Shown here: one piece after another, positions 48,401 through 53,768 of the stretch | How the letters are laid out: every line of letters begins with the position of its first letter | How positions within the stretch are numbered: the stretch's first letter is position 1 | Source of the DNA: Ruegeria atlantica | GTDB taxonomy: Bacteria; Pseudomonadota; Alphaproteobacteria; Rhodobacterales; Rhodobacteraceae | Reading direction: 5' to 3' | Length of the DNA: 64,000 bases | NCBI RefSeq assembly: GCF_013032505.1 | Contig: NZ_WQCG01000002.1 | Span: 806,001 to 870,000, forward strand | The notes under the pieces: generated by a model | What the model saw: the letters and a program-made list of their open reading frames with translations, nothing else | Told to the model about the DNA's origin: nothing | Database searches by the model: none | Translations under genes and position numbers: made by a program

Positions 48401-49767
48401 CATCTGGTGGCAACAGTGATCTGCTTAATGTCAGTGGTGATGCCACGATGGGCGGTACATTGACGCCGCAGCTCAATACCCTTCAACGGGCGTTGCCCCT
48501 TGTCATTGTCAATCCCGGCGGTACGGCGGCGGACGCAGGAACGACGATTCAGGACACCGTAGTGTTGGATTACTCAATCGGATTGAACGGCTCGACTTCA
48601 GACGGCAGTTCGATTGATCTGGTGATCAAACCTGACTATTCGACCGCCAATATGAACGCGAACGAAGCGGCCGTTGGTGACTACATCAATGATGTTCTGA
48701 ATGGACAGGGTTCTGCTGCACAAGGCGAGCTGTTCGCCCTGATCGGGAATATGACGTCCGAAGCGGACGTCATCGCAGCGATCGGCGCTTTCACTGTGGC
48801 CGACTACGCAGCGGACGCGGTTGATGCCTACTACGGTACGCGGGTATTCGCAGACGCACTGCACAATTGCGAGCGGTTTACCAATTATCAGGCAGGAGAT
48901 GATCCCCGCAATTGCGTCTGGTTCTCCGGGGGAAGGTCCTTCTACGACCGCGACCAGACCGGTATCTACGATGAGTTGGACATCAACAACACCAACCTGT
49001 CTGCCGGCGTCCGTTTGCCTGTTGGGGACGAGCTCTATGCCGGTTTCGCGGTGGGTCACGACCAGATCAGCTTGCGGAACGGTTCACAGTACAATGCGAC
49101 CGGCGACCGGTTCAATCTGGGCGCGTCGCTGACCAAATACACCGGCCCTTGGGAGTTCGCTGCCATGCTTTCAGCCGGATGGTCGGACTATGATACAGTT
49201 CGGTCTGGCGGGATCAGCGGCGTGCTGCCCAACGGAACCGTGGTGGATACGGTTGGCGTCAGCTCGATCAAACATAAGATGAACCACCAGAACCTGCGGC
49301 TGAGTTTTGCATATGACCACAGGTTTGCCGGTGGCAACTCTTATCTGCGACCCGAAATCGCTGTTGACGCAACCCGTCTGGCAACGGAAAGCAACGGTGA
49401 CGCAACCCTTTCGGGGATTGTCCTGCAGGACGATAGTGAAATGATCTATTCGCTGACGCCGTCGCTTGAGATCGGGACTGAACAAATACTCAGCGCTTCC
49501 CAAAAACTGCGCGCAAGTTTCCGGGCCGGTGCCATCATCTCATCAAATGACAAGGTATCAGTAAGCGCCGGGTTCGCAGGTGCCAGTTCTGCCGATGGCG
49601 GGTTTACGAATACCAGCTTTGTTGGAGACGCCCATGGGGTGGTCTCAGCGCGACTGGGGCTGTTCGCACTGGACGACAGCAGCTTTATTAATCTGAGTCT
49701 CGATCATATGTTCGGTGACTCAACCAAGGCTCTCCAGGTCGGACTGGGCCTCGGACTACAATTCTAA
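36442..49767 (+). CDS. Giant glycine-rich repeat autotransporter adhesin (type Va)
   Basis: One uninterrupted 4,441-codon frame starting at GTG. Residues 1-22 form a signal peptide (LFLAVSFLALISTPLAAA). A short unique region is followed from about residue 170 to 3830 by about 52 copies, counted by eye, of a QS[IVL]GGGGGNGG motif. Between the motifs lie alternating small residues and T/S/D-rich strands (GNVTTxGDxSxGVxAQ), which fits a long beta-helix. Then comes a less repetitive linker, and from about residue 4136 an autotransporter barrel (CVWFSGGRSFYDRDQ to LGLGLQF with terminal Phe). Only two cysteines are visible, 13 residues apart at the barrel entrance. It is expected to be displayed on the cell surface for adhesion or aggregation. 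An IalB-like gene follows by 18 bases. Product class is firm; function is inferred. Confidence 0.9.
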   Translation: MSKKSNLFLAVSFLALISTPLAAAPTADSKVGDTVSNPVTGMDTTVSTLIVDPASTPTAGTTAFVETADGYVFLVKDVGDTIYNSDNPPLAFEIVSISGTTAQISNSEATGTASLSTQLTTSQYNSNFNSSGTPGAVTPPEDVSGPNGVSQVVYGRDGSNGRDGALVVPPSSGGNGATGPTQTKTLSSDVNATSNIGWQVGSVGGDGGNGGDSYLSFWDGRDGGDGGKGGTVNATQSSSSTIQTSGSGNYGIFAFSRSGEAGNGGSGFAAPGGGTGGHSADGGNVTVTQRGEISTSGDSADGIYALSVSNNGGNGGAQWGLVGSSGDGGYGGSGGAVTVNTTSTGSILTTGDYANGIYAQSIGGSGGSAGTSGNLLVSLIGGADNGGNGGTVTVSHAGAIETQGDFSRGIVAQSIGGGGGSGGTGGGLVSLSLGGVGSNGGSGSAVSVTVQGSGSILTSGKGADGVMAQSIGGSGGTGANSYGLVAIGGTGSRGGTGAAVSVSNYGQIQTGGDGARGIIAQSIGGGGGDGGSSAGMVSVGGNGSGGGAGSTVTIVNDGIITTTGDDAMGILAQSIGGGGGNGGSSGAVGAFVGVAIGGDGGSGGKGGDVNVTLSNTDNSQPSAIQTSGDRSTGVFAQSVGGGGGNGGGAVSVAVGAFGAASVSVGGSAGSGGDGGDVSISGSGSASVQTGGDDAIGVMLQSVGGGGGNGGYAVSVAVSGGPVSGSLAVGVGGDGSTGGKGGTVTVGQFDGSGSPTAAGFEGTVVTTGNRSTGMLFQSVGGGGGNGGLAVAATGGASALFSGNVSVGIGGEAGSGGDGGDVQVYTKADITTTGTSSSALIAQSVGGGGGNGGGSIAAGVSASGVAAIGINVGVGGDGGGAGIGGDVTLIAGGTNIETSGAFSSGVVAQSVGGGGGNGGYSVGASADIGGAAAGSVSVGLGGKAGGGGDGGAVTAQVDANVTTRGDDSGAVVVQSIGGGGGNGGFSVAAGLAAGGAGAGTVGVGLGGEGGSGGIGGSVTGVLVNGDVRTEGLRSTGVVIQSIGGGGGNGGFNVTAGVAAGGAGAGAIGVGLGGGGATGGNGGIVEGQVVGNVTTLSDNSSGVVFQSIGGGGGNGGFNVTAGVAGAGAGGGAVTVGLGGDASGGGIGRSVTGRVSGTVSTAGADSTAVLAQSVGGGGGNGGFNVSASLAGAGVGSGAVSVGLGGSGGTGATGGTVNLTTTDAIETAGDRSSGVVAQSIGGGGGNGGFNVSGTGAGAGVGSGAVSVGLGGNGAGGGDGGAVTLTSGGTILTQGDSSTAFLAQSIGGGGGNGGFNVSASVQGSGVGGGGVSVGLGGDGAGGGDGNTVIATSNNAVETLGDQSSGVVAQSIGGGGGNGGFNVSPVLSGAGTGSGAVSVGLGGSGDTGGDGGNVTLTSNGTILTDGFASGGFVAQSLGGGGGNGGFNVSPTLSGAGVGAGSVSVGLGGSGGSGGDGSLVTASTTANVVTKGDASVGILAQSVGGGGGNGGFNISPALAGAGTGSGAISVGLGGSGGSGGTGGVVGLTVANSVQTEGAQSSAVVAQSIGGGGGNGGFNVSASVGGAGTGSGAAAVGLGGRGTGGGDASAVTANVTGNLVTLGETSTGLLAQSVGGGGGNGGMNISVAVAAAGTGSGGASVGLGGASGTGGDGGTAEATLNGNVSTQEDESSGFIVQSLGGGGGNGGMNVSATVTVAGTGSGGASVGLGGSGGSGGNANTANGTVVGNVTTAGDNSGGVLVQSAAGGGGNGGLNVSAAVNISGTGGGAIGVGIGGSGGDGGNASTATGSVTGDVITGGDNSTGVLVQSVGGGGGNGGVNISGALSIARTGSGAAGIGVGGFGGSGGTSGAVSNTFSGNVSTSGTRSAGIIAQSLGGGGGNGATNISGAISVASNYSGGLGIGVGGFGGDGGAADNVTQQVTGDVTTTGDDSVGILTQSLGGGGGNGGTSISSALSLSRSANAAVAIGVGGFGGGGADAGALVQSTITGGVSTSGDRSTGILTQNLGGGGGNGGTNISASLGISQENGGSVSLGVGGFGGGAGNAGAVISTLRSRTDGSGTTSVVTSGADSIGVMAQSVGGGGGNGGLNVSGAVNLTGKSGAAVALGLGGFGGGGGDAGAVTLDVESDVVTAGDGSHGIFAQSLGGGGGTGGVNISGSLALTKPSGSDTIFSVAAGVGGFGGSGGDASDVDLDYTGNIQAVPMVEQSDGTFEVDQSKGASGIIAQSLGGGGGNGGTNVSGGIAISGKPGAGQTDSSKSYAVVVGVGGFGGGGGDAGNVDVNIGAGSTIKAHGTGQSGLLAQSVGGGGGNGGLNVSGGIVSDSSLIVGVGGFAGDGGKAGDVTVTSQADITVTTNPDDISVPDTTTFEDKLRDFLGDTIVDDTEEMVSDFGLERLFIDMGVFNEEKPDTDGSAGLLAQSIGGGGGNGGLNVSGGIALSKDGKIPSVTFGVGGFGGDGNVSGDVTVDHTGAVSVAGNWKHGVLAQSIAGGGGNGALNVTGQLNYGDSNNSDGKTDLSIVGGLGGHGGTGADAGDVQVTQSGAISTNGYHARGVFAQSIGGGGGTGGINATFVGTKDSSPIAMGIGGFGGGGGDAGDVTVARGTTALAAGTITTDGVGSHGIEASSIGGGGGDAGINAVVGISKTNGSQSNGGTGDSSDRKTPTNTGVDDSVIANYNNVLDELEGKVNPADSSGNKSGMSAVVAIGGDAGTAGDGGTVDIDNYGDILTKQDGSHGVFGQSIGGGGGNAALNLAFAYELSSNQSNKGFGLAVGGGTGEGGIGGAVDVRNTGDISTLGADSHGLFAQSVGGGGGNAGYNSASTSVDGGNVNIQIGRTGGTGGSGGDVYASSDGIVSTAGDRSYGFFAQSIGNGGGNSSSISASIGTPKTGDSKGNKASVSVGLAGGTGGAAGDVTSVIAGTVVTQGDDAHAVFAQSVGGGGGNGGKASNSAGGGISASLSIGGTGGTGGVGGKVDVTSSARISTSGERSIGLLAQSVGGAGGTGGMVQAGQSNLDTIKSFISPSTVGTAASINIGGTGGDGMTSDTVTVVNDGIVTTAGMMAHGIYAQSVGGGGGMGGLVENRIINLRKEIGNTATISIGGNGGTGAMSAAVSVTNRNIIATEGDKSIGIYAQSVGGGGGDAQQVRNIILGRSSDGATTNAILIGGSGGTGGSGSTVTVVNEADANILTTGKESHGIFAQSVGGGGGNGGSTISVDGRYGGAEASTRRALQFGLGGSGGTGGTGGDVSVTNAGTILTTGDGAHGIFAQSVGGGGGNGGSSMTGTLRLKTGDNSSPTAQLNIGGSGGSGNVAGNVVVTNSGNIRVDGTGAYGIMAQSVGGGGGNGGLAVAMDVNDLKNTMTGKSYSKIAIGGSGGDGSDGGDVTVNHTGAIVVNADNGFGIFAQSVGGGGGNAGYSVSSPLVSALDYTVSQLLGAREGTTGSVGTVTVNSTGDILVNGSGSEAIFAQSVNGGGGNVESSVDFTTETASADGTGTVYISDISLGGDEVSDTAGNQITQSHIGNIATTSDRSTGLMLQSVGGGGGTSANNIGVQDGDGIDITGRLGAINTDDASGGNVSGSRTGDVGTDGAFSTAGTTQSIGGGGGKLVLNSTGTADANKAASLILGSDPSFNNDGGDIALSLDGDVFTSGDRSFGQSVQSIGAGGGEVVIAGLGQADVTLGAQDGSTGDGGDVDFANTGDMTTSGNGSHGFVIQSIGGGGGLVSTDMEASKIAVDLSSNNGGDGGDIGFTQSGNIVTTGENAIGVVAQSLGGGGGMVDSVFRGSAGGAGAGGAIDMALDGNILSVSEGGIGVLAQSQGRDGAGPITLGFNGVVMGGTGQTNAVASIVVEGGANNALTLSKDTMLLAGNNQLINGGDGNEQISLAGKALGNLDLGTGTNVLTVEEEGAFYALDTINLGTDGLMQVNGDFVLGANWGLNTDMTPNVQAGDFVFTGNVSQTTNLTGSLALGATASSTFDVYFLTSGASGGNSDLLNVSGDATMGGTLTPQLNTLQRALPLVIVNPGGTAADAGTTIQDTVVLDYSIGLNGSTSDGSSIDLVIKPDYSTANMNANEAAVGDYINDVLNGQGSAAQGELFALIGNMTSEADVIAAIGAFTVADYAADAVDAYYGTRVFADALHNCERFTNYQAGDDPRNCVWFSGGRSFYDRDQTGIYDELDINNTNLSAGVRLPVGDELYAGFAVGHDQISLRNGSQYNATGDRFNLGASLTKYTGPWEFAAMLSAGWSDYDTVRSGGISGVLPNGTVVDTVGVSSIKHKMNHQNLRLSFAYDHRFAGGNSYLRPEIAVDATRLATESNGDATLSGIVLQDDSEMIYSLTPSLEIGTEQILSASQKLRASFRAGAIISSNDKVSVSAGFAGASSADGGFTNTSFVGDAHGVVSARLGLFALDDSSFINLSLDHMFGDSTKALQVGLGLGLQF
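39553..42282 (+). repeat. Fourteen tandem 195-bp units in exact register inside the autotransporter
   Basis: The glutamine codon of the QS[IVL]GGGGG motif lies at 39553, 39748, 39943, 40138, 40333, 40528, 40723, 40918, 41113, 41308, 41503, 41698, 41893, 42088 and 42283, so every step is exactly 195 bp (65 codons). Neighbouring steps outside the block differ: 38962-39160 is 198, 39160-39355 is 195, 39355-39553 is 198, and 42283-42481 is 198. The units are similar but not identical in DNA, with synonymous variation in the glycine codons. Confidence 0.95.
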
Positions 49768-49785
49768 GCAATGAGGAACGGCAGT

Positions 49786-50265
49786 ATGAAAGTTTGGCTT
49801 GGTGCATTGGGAGTTTCGATGGGTTTAGCGCAGTCTCTGGCTGCACAAGAGGACGCCCCCCCTCCGTGGTCGGTGAATTGTGGAAATCCGGGCAATGGAA
49901 CCGAGTTGGTCTGTGAAATGACCCAGAGTATTGTTCTAACCGAAAACAATCAAAGGCTTACGTCTATTGCGTTCGTGAAGCCTTCGGGAAAAGATGAGAC
50001 CGAAACAGTGCTGACCCTGCCATTTGGTCTACTGTTTTCCGAAGGGGTGATCGCAAAAGTCGATAACGTCGAAGTCGCGCGTCTGGAGTTCCTGACTTGC
50101 GAAGCGCAGGGCTGTTTTGCGCGTTCACCTGTGTCTTCCGAGTGGATGAATGCGATGCGGGCCGGTGATCAGTTGACGATAGAAAGCAAAAACACCGCCA
50201 GAGACCCGATCTCATTCGGCTTTGATCTGACGGGGTTCAGCGCGGTTTCCGATATTTTGCCGTAA
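49786..50265 (+). CDS. IalB-family (invasion-associated locus B) secreted protein
   Basis: A 159-residue protein with a signal peptide (GALGVSMGLAQSLAAQ) and the IalB pattern: WSVNCGNPGNGTELVCEMTQSIVL with two cysteines, LPFGLLFSEGVIAKVDN, and LTCEAQGCFARSPVSSEW with two more. In Bartonella, IalB is an outer-membrane-associated factor linked to erythrocyte invasion. Homologues are common in free-living alphaproteobacteria, where the role is unclear. ATG 49786 is chosen because GAGGAAC lies before it; the frame is open from 49771. It begins 18 bases after the autotransporter stop, so it is probably co-transcribed and may assist or accompany that protein in the envelope. Confidence 0.8.
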   Translation: MKVWLGALGVSMGLAQSLAAQEDAPPPWSVNCGNPGNGTELVCEMTQSIVLTENNQRLTSIAFVKPSGKDETETVLTLPFGLLFSEGVIAKVDNVEVARLEFLTCEAQGCFARSPVSSEWMNAMRAGDQLTIESKNTARDPISFGFDLTGFSAVSDILP

Positions 50266-50315
50266 CGACGATTTTGTGCATGAGGGCCTAAGTTCGGCCT
50301 GTTGGATAAGTCACG

Positions 50316-50591
50316 GTGCAGAACCTGCTTGTATTGGCAAATGCGCTTTCAAAAAAGCAAAAAGTTCCTCTGGAAACGGCTATTCGGGACATCGAAGACG
50401 CCTAAGTCCACGCAGCCCAGGCAGAGAATGGCACTGAGTACGAATTCTGAGCTCGAGTATTGAAAGATGGATCAATCCAACTTGCGCAGGTTCTTAAGAT
50501 CGTTGAAGCAATGCGCGACGAATACCGTGAGGTATCACTTAGCGATCTTCAGCAATCACAGTCAAATGCTGTACAGGGGAGTATATTGTAA
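50316..50591 (+). pseudogene. Possible small pseudogene, one frame with two internal stops
   Basis: A single frame reads LLVLANALSKKQKVPLETAI, a TAA, then VHAAQAENGTEYEF, a TGA, then VLKDGSIQLAQVLKIVEAMR and SLSDLQQSQSNAVQGSIL. The composition is protein-like over about 90 codons with amphipathic helices, but I recognise no family and the frame is broken. It lies in the roughly 1-kb decayed stretch between the IalB gene and the hydroxylase gene. Confidence 0.3.
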
Positions 50592-50910
50592 AATCCCTGG
50601 ACCCTATTCATCCTTCTCAGATTTCTGAATGGCTGCGATCAGCCGAAACTGAGCTGCAGAGCATTAAGGTCACTGTACGCTGAAACCGTTCCAGCCGCCT
50701 GAGAACAACGGTGCAAAACTGTGATTGATGCTATTCCTCCTAATTGGTTCTAAGGGTTTAGACGTCCCTGCTCGCCTCGTTGTGCCAACGTGGGTTTGCA
50801 AACAAACTGACTAGAGGCATCTACGACAGAGATTAGCATCAATGAAGTGGATTTGGAGAAGAACATTCTCCAGGTTCCCGGAGTCTCCTACATGGGTCAC
50901 CCTGTTTTAC

Positions 50911-51060
50911 GGAAGAGACTTCCAGGCGATGTCTGGCATCTGGATGAAATCGTGGTGAACATTTCAGGTCGAAAGTAATGGCTTTGGCGAGCGGTCGATC
51001 AGCATGGCGTCGTGTTGGATCTGGCGGGCATTGCGCGCGAAGACGGCGAGGCGAAGACCC
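50911..51060 (+). pseudogene. Internal fragment of an IS6-family transposase
   Basis: The plus strand reads RKRLPGDVWHLDEIVVNISG, an in-frame TAA, and WLWRAVDQHGVVLD. This is the catalytic-core start of IS6-family transposases (WHLDE.VV.I.G..YWLWRAVD..G.VLD), retaining the first catalytic Asp. The rest of the gene is absent on both sides and a stop interrupts it, so it is a remnant. It differs in orientation and segment from the IS6 debris at 10.3-10.6 kb. The rest of 50592-51271 shows nothing recognisable. Confidence 0.8.
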
Positions 51061-51271
51061 AACGACGAGGGCCGGAGGCGGGAGGCTCTATAAGCCCATC
51101 CCTTGAATGTACCTTTCTGAAGCCGTCAGATTACCCATTTGGGATACGCAAAACGCCCTCCAAAGTCTCGGTCGTGTCCTTTACCGATCCTCACGACTTC
51201 CTCGGCTACCAATTGTTGTGGCGGTGCGTTTGACCGCACAACTGTTAGGATCTCACTCCTGTCGAATAACC

Positions 51272-52453
51272 TCAGTGTTCAGAAAGTACGGTTCGAAGGT
51301 AGATTGTAGAGTGCCATGTTTGGCTCGCACAGATGATCCCGGCGCAGCCTTTGAGGTAAAGCCGGTCTTGGCTCGGTTGCCTGATCGAACCACGATAGGT
51401 TCGCCCGGATTCCGGGTCTCGCAGCATTCCCTCCCAAGCAGACCCATTGAACTCCAGATCCGTTAGGATCAAATCGCCGATTTTCGCATGGGGTGTCTGC
51501 CCCTCCCACATCCAAATCAATCGCCCGCATTTGGTTGCGCTCTTCGGGCCACAATCCTCGAACGCGACTATGATGCCGAGGCCAGGCGACGCGTAGCGAC
51601 CCTTTAGTTCGTAGGCATCGCCTCGGCTGGCCGTCAGACCTCCAACAATTGCCACCAACAGAATTACTGCTTTCAGGCTGACAGTCGGGATGCGCGGCGC
51701 AACGCGGGCAAACTCGGTGAGGTATTTAGGATGCTCCGTCTTCATCAGCCGATCCCACCAAGAGAAATACAGGCCGAGGTTGTAACCGGCATGGGCGTGA
51801 TGCAGGTCGTGATGAGTGACGCTTGTCAGCCATCCAAAAATTGGTTGCCCTTTCTTGTCGGCTGGAAAGATCTCGATCCCGCAGTGACCCACTGCATTGC
51901 GTAACATCATATGGGTCACAAAGACGAACAGCGCCAATGGATGCGTCGGGAGAATGATCAACACTAAAGGCAGGTAGAGAGCGTTTACCACAGCCTCACC
52001 GACATCAAAGCTGTAAGAGGTGAAGGGTGTGGGTTGGTGTGATCTATGGTGCAACCGGTGGAACCGCCGGAACAACGGTGGGCAGTGCAGCGCGCGGTGT
52101 GTCCAATAGAACCACGCATCATGAAGGACGATCAGCGCCACAACGCTGAACACGAAATAGGTCCAACCAAATGTCGCGACCTGTTGGTATATCGTGATGA
52201 CCCCGGCATTTGCACCCAGCACAATTGAAGTCCCAGCGGCGGTAAAGATCAGGACAGTCCGCAAACTTGCCAGAATCTCACGACGTATCTGGCCCCTGGG
52301 TGGATCCGATGGGCGGATTTTTTGTGCGGTAAGCCGGTGTGCCAAAAGGACATTGATCAAAATATATGTCCCCCCTGCCCCGATAACATAGCGCATGAAG
52401 TCTCCGCCAAAGACATTTGTATAGACGGACAAGAGCGTGGTGAGATGTGTCAT
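51272..52453 (-). CDS. Sterol desaturase/fatty acid hydroxylase fused to a DUF2147 domain
   Basis: The 393-residue protein begins with four or so membrane segments and the histidine clusters of the fatty acid hydroxylase superfamily: HDAWFYWTHRALH, HRLHHRSHQPTPFTSY and THHDLHHAHAGYNLG. These ligate a di-iron centre that hydroxylates or desaturates lipid chains. After a further hydrophobic segment (VILLVAIVGGLTA) residues 281-393 form a DUF2147 domain (GRYASP...., CGRLIWMW, GRTYRGSI, LYLKGCAGIICASQTW), normally a separate secreted protein. The signal-like segment would place that domain outside the membrane. ATG 52453 follows GGAGAAG; the longer frame from 52534 would overlap the divergent gene. 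Substrate unknown. Confidence 0.82.
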   Translation of the reverse strand: MTHLTTLLSVYTNVFGGDFMRYVIGAGGTYILINVLLAHRLTAQKIRPSDPPRGQIRREILASLRTVLIFTAAGTSIVLGANAGVITIYQQVATFGWTYFVFSVVALIVLHDAWFYWTHRALHCPPLFRRFHRLHHRSHQPTPFTSYSFDVGEAVVNALYLPLVLIILPTHPLALFVFVTHMMLRNAVGHCGIEIFPADKKGQPIFGWLTSVTHHDLHHAHAGYNLGLYFSWWDRLMKTEHPKYLTEFARVAPRIPTVSLKAVILLVAIVGGLTASRGDAYELKGRYASPGLGIIVAFEDCGPKSATKCGRLIWMWEGQTPHAKIGDLILTDLEFNGSAWEGMLRDPESGRTYRGSIRQPSQDRLYLKGCAGIICASQTWHSTIYLRTVLSEH

Positions 52454-52533
52454 TAACTTCTCCAAGTAGGGAAAGGATGTGCACAACGACCTGACGCGCA
52501 TGGAGTGCAGATGCTCTCTGAATTCAAAAACCA

Positions 52534-53652
52534 ATGGGTATTTTGAGCTTTCGGCGAGGATTTTTCAGTTTCGACATGGCCTGGCCATTGACCGCCAAAC
52601 CAATTCGAACTTCGCTTATGGGTGTGATGTTGGACATGGCGATCATCGATACTTTCCTGCGTGGCAGCGCCGTTGGCGTGCTCTATCTCTGCGCTTTGAT
52701 TTTTTTGACGAACGGGCCCCGGACCAGAAAAAGCTTGGCTGTTGTGCTGCTGTGCCTAAGCCTTGGCCCGTACGTAGTCGTATCCTCTCCGAGTATCGAT
52801 CTGAGCGAGGGGCCTTTCCGGTTTGTTCTTGTGATGATCTCAGGCGTGATCCCGGCACTGATCTATTGGGCCGCAATTGAGTTGTTTCAGGATGACGTGA
52901 TCATTCACCCATGGCAGATCGTGGTCGCGGCCTTGATCGTTGTGACAAGCTGGTTGACCCAGCTGCAGTTTCCGCTGGGTGCGGTTCGTGGCGCATGCGT
53001 GCTGATCTTTTTCTTGCACATGCTGAATATCGTTTTGTCTGGAGAAGTCGAAGATTTGATTGCCGATCGCCGCCGATTTCGTCGTTGGTTTCTGGTGTGG
53101 TTGTTGACCCTGGGCATAATCATCACGGTGATTGAAATCACCCATTTGGATCGAGTGCTTCCCTATTGGGTATTCCTGCTGCAGGCCGCAGCAATTTTGG
53201 TGTCCGCAAGTGCGTTCCTTGTCTGGTCGGTGCGAGTTGCACCCGATATCTGGATCGAACACCCCGGCACTTCGCATCGCGACATGAACCTGAAACCCGC
53301 GCAAGTGGCATTGATCAAACGCATTGATACGGCGATGGCCGCAGGGCTTTGGAGGGAGGAAGGGCTGACCGTAGCACGAATGGCGGCCAATCTAGGTACA
53401 CAAGAACATCGGCTAAGGTCTGCGATCAATCAGGGAATGGGGCACCGAAATTTCACCAGCTTCGTCAACGCATTCCGCGTTCGGGAAGCGCAAGCATTGC
53501 TGGAGAAGCCAGAAATGGCCGAACGCACTGTTCTTAGCATTGCCTTTGACGTTGGCTTCTCTTCGCTCGGGCCATTCAATCGAGCCTTTCGCACGCAAAC
53601 GGGTAAAACCCCGACAGAATACCGAAATGAAGCATTGTTACGAGAGGAGTGA
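52534..53652 (+). CDS. AraC-family regulator with N-terminal membrane domain
   Basis: The protein is up to 372 residues. The first about 230 hold six or seven hydrophobic segments. The C-terminal about 110 residues are an AraC DNA-binding domain with two HTH units (LTVARMAANLGTQEHRLRSAINQ and RTVLSIAFDVGFSSLGPFNRAF) ending in KTPTEYR. This membrane-sensor AraC layout is common in proteobacteria. It is divergent from the hydroxylase-DUF2147 fusion, its likely target, and could sense envelope lipids; that is inference. The start is uncertain: 52534 is the longest, while ATG 52618 or 52627 would still keep all membrane segments. None has a strong ribosome site. Confidence 0.8.
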   Translation: MGILSFRRGFFSFDMAWPLTAKPIRTSLMGVMLDMAIIDTFLRGSAVGVLYLCALIFLTNGPRTRKSLAVVLLCLSLGPYVVVSSPSIDLSEGPFRFVLVMISGVIPALIYWAAIELFQDDVIIHPWQIVVAALIVVTSWLTQLQFPLGAVRGACVLIFFLHMLNIVLSGEVEDLIADRRRFRRWFLVWLLTLGIIITVIEITHLDRVLPYWVFLLQAAAILVSASAFLVWSVRVAPDIWIEHPGTSHRDMNLKPAQVALIKRIDTAMAAGLWREEGLTVARMAANLGTQEHRLRSAINQGMGHRNFTSFVNAFRVREAQALLEKPEMAERTVLSIAFDVGFSSLGPFNRAFRTQTGKTPTEYRNEALLREE

Positions 53653-53768
53653 CCGAAGCTAACAACGCAGGCTAGGCTCTCGAAACCTCATTCGGGGGCT
53701 GCGGGCGCAGCCCAAGAAAACTACCTCGTGCACACTTGCAGCCCACTTTAGATGGCCGGCGCTTTAGG

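Noticed and set aside
36442..49767. CRISPR-like or intergenic tandem repeat array
   Set aside because: The repeats are 195 bp, protein-coding, diverged at synonymous sites and within one open frame; no direct repeat/spacer structure exists.
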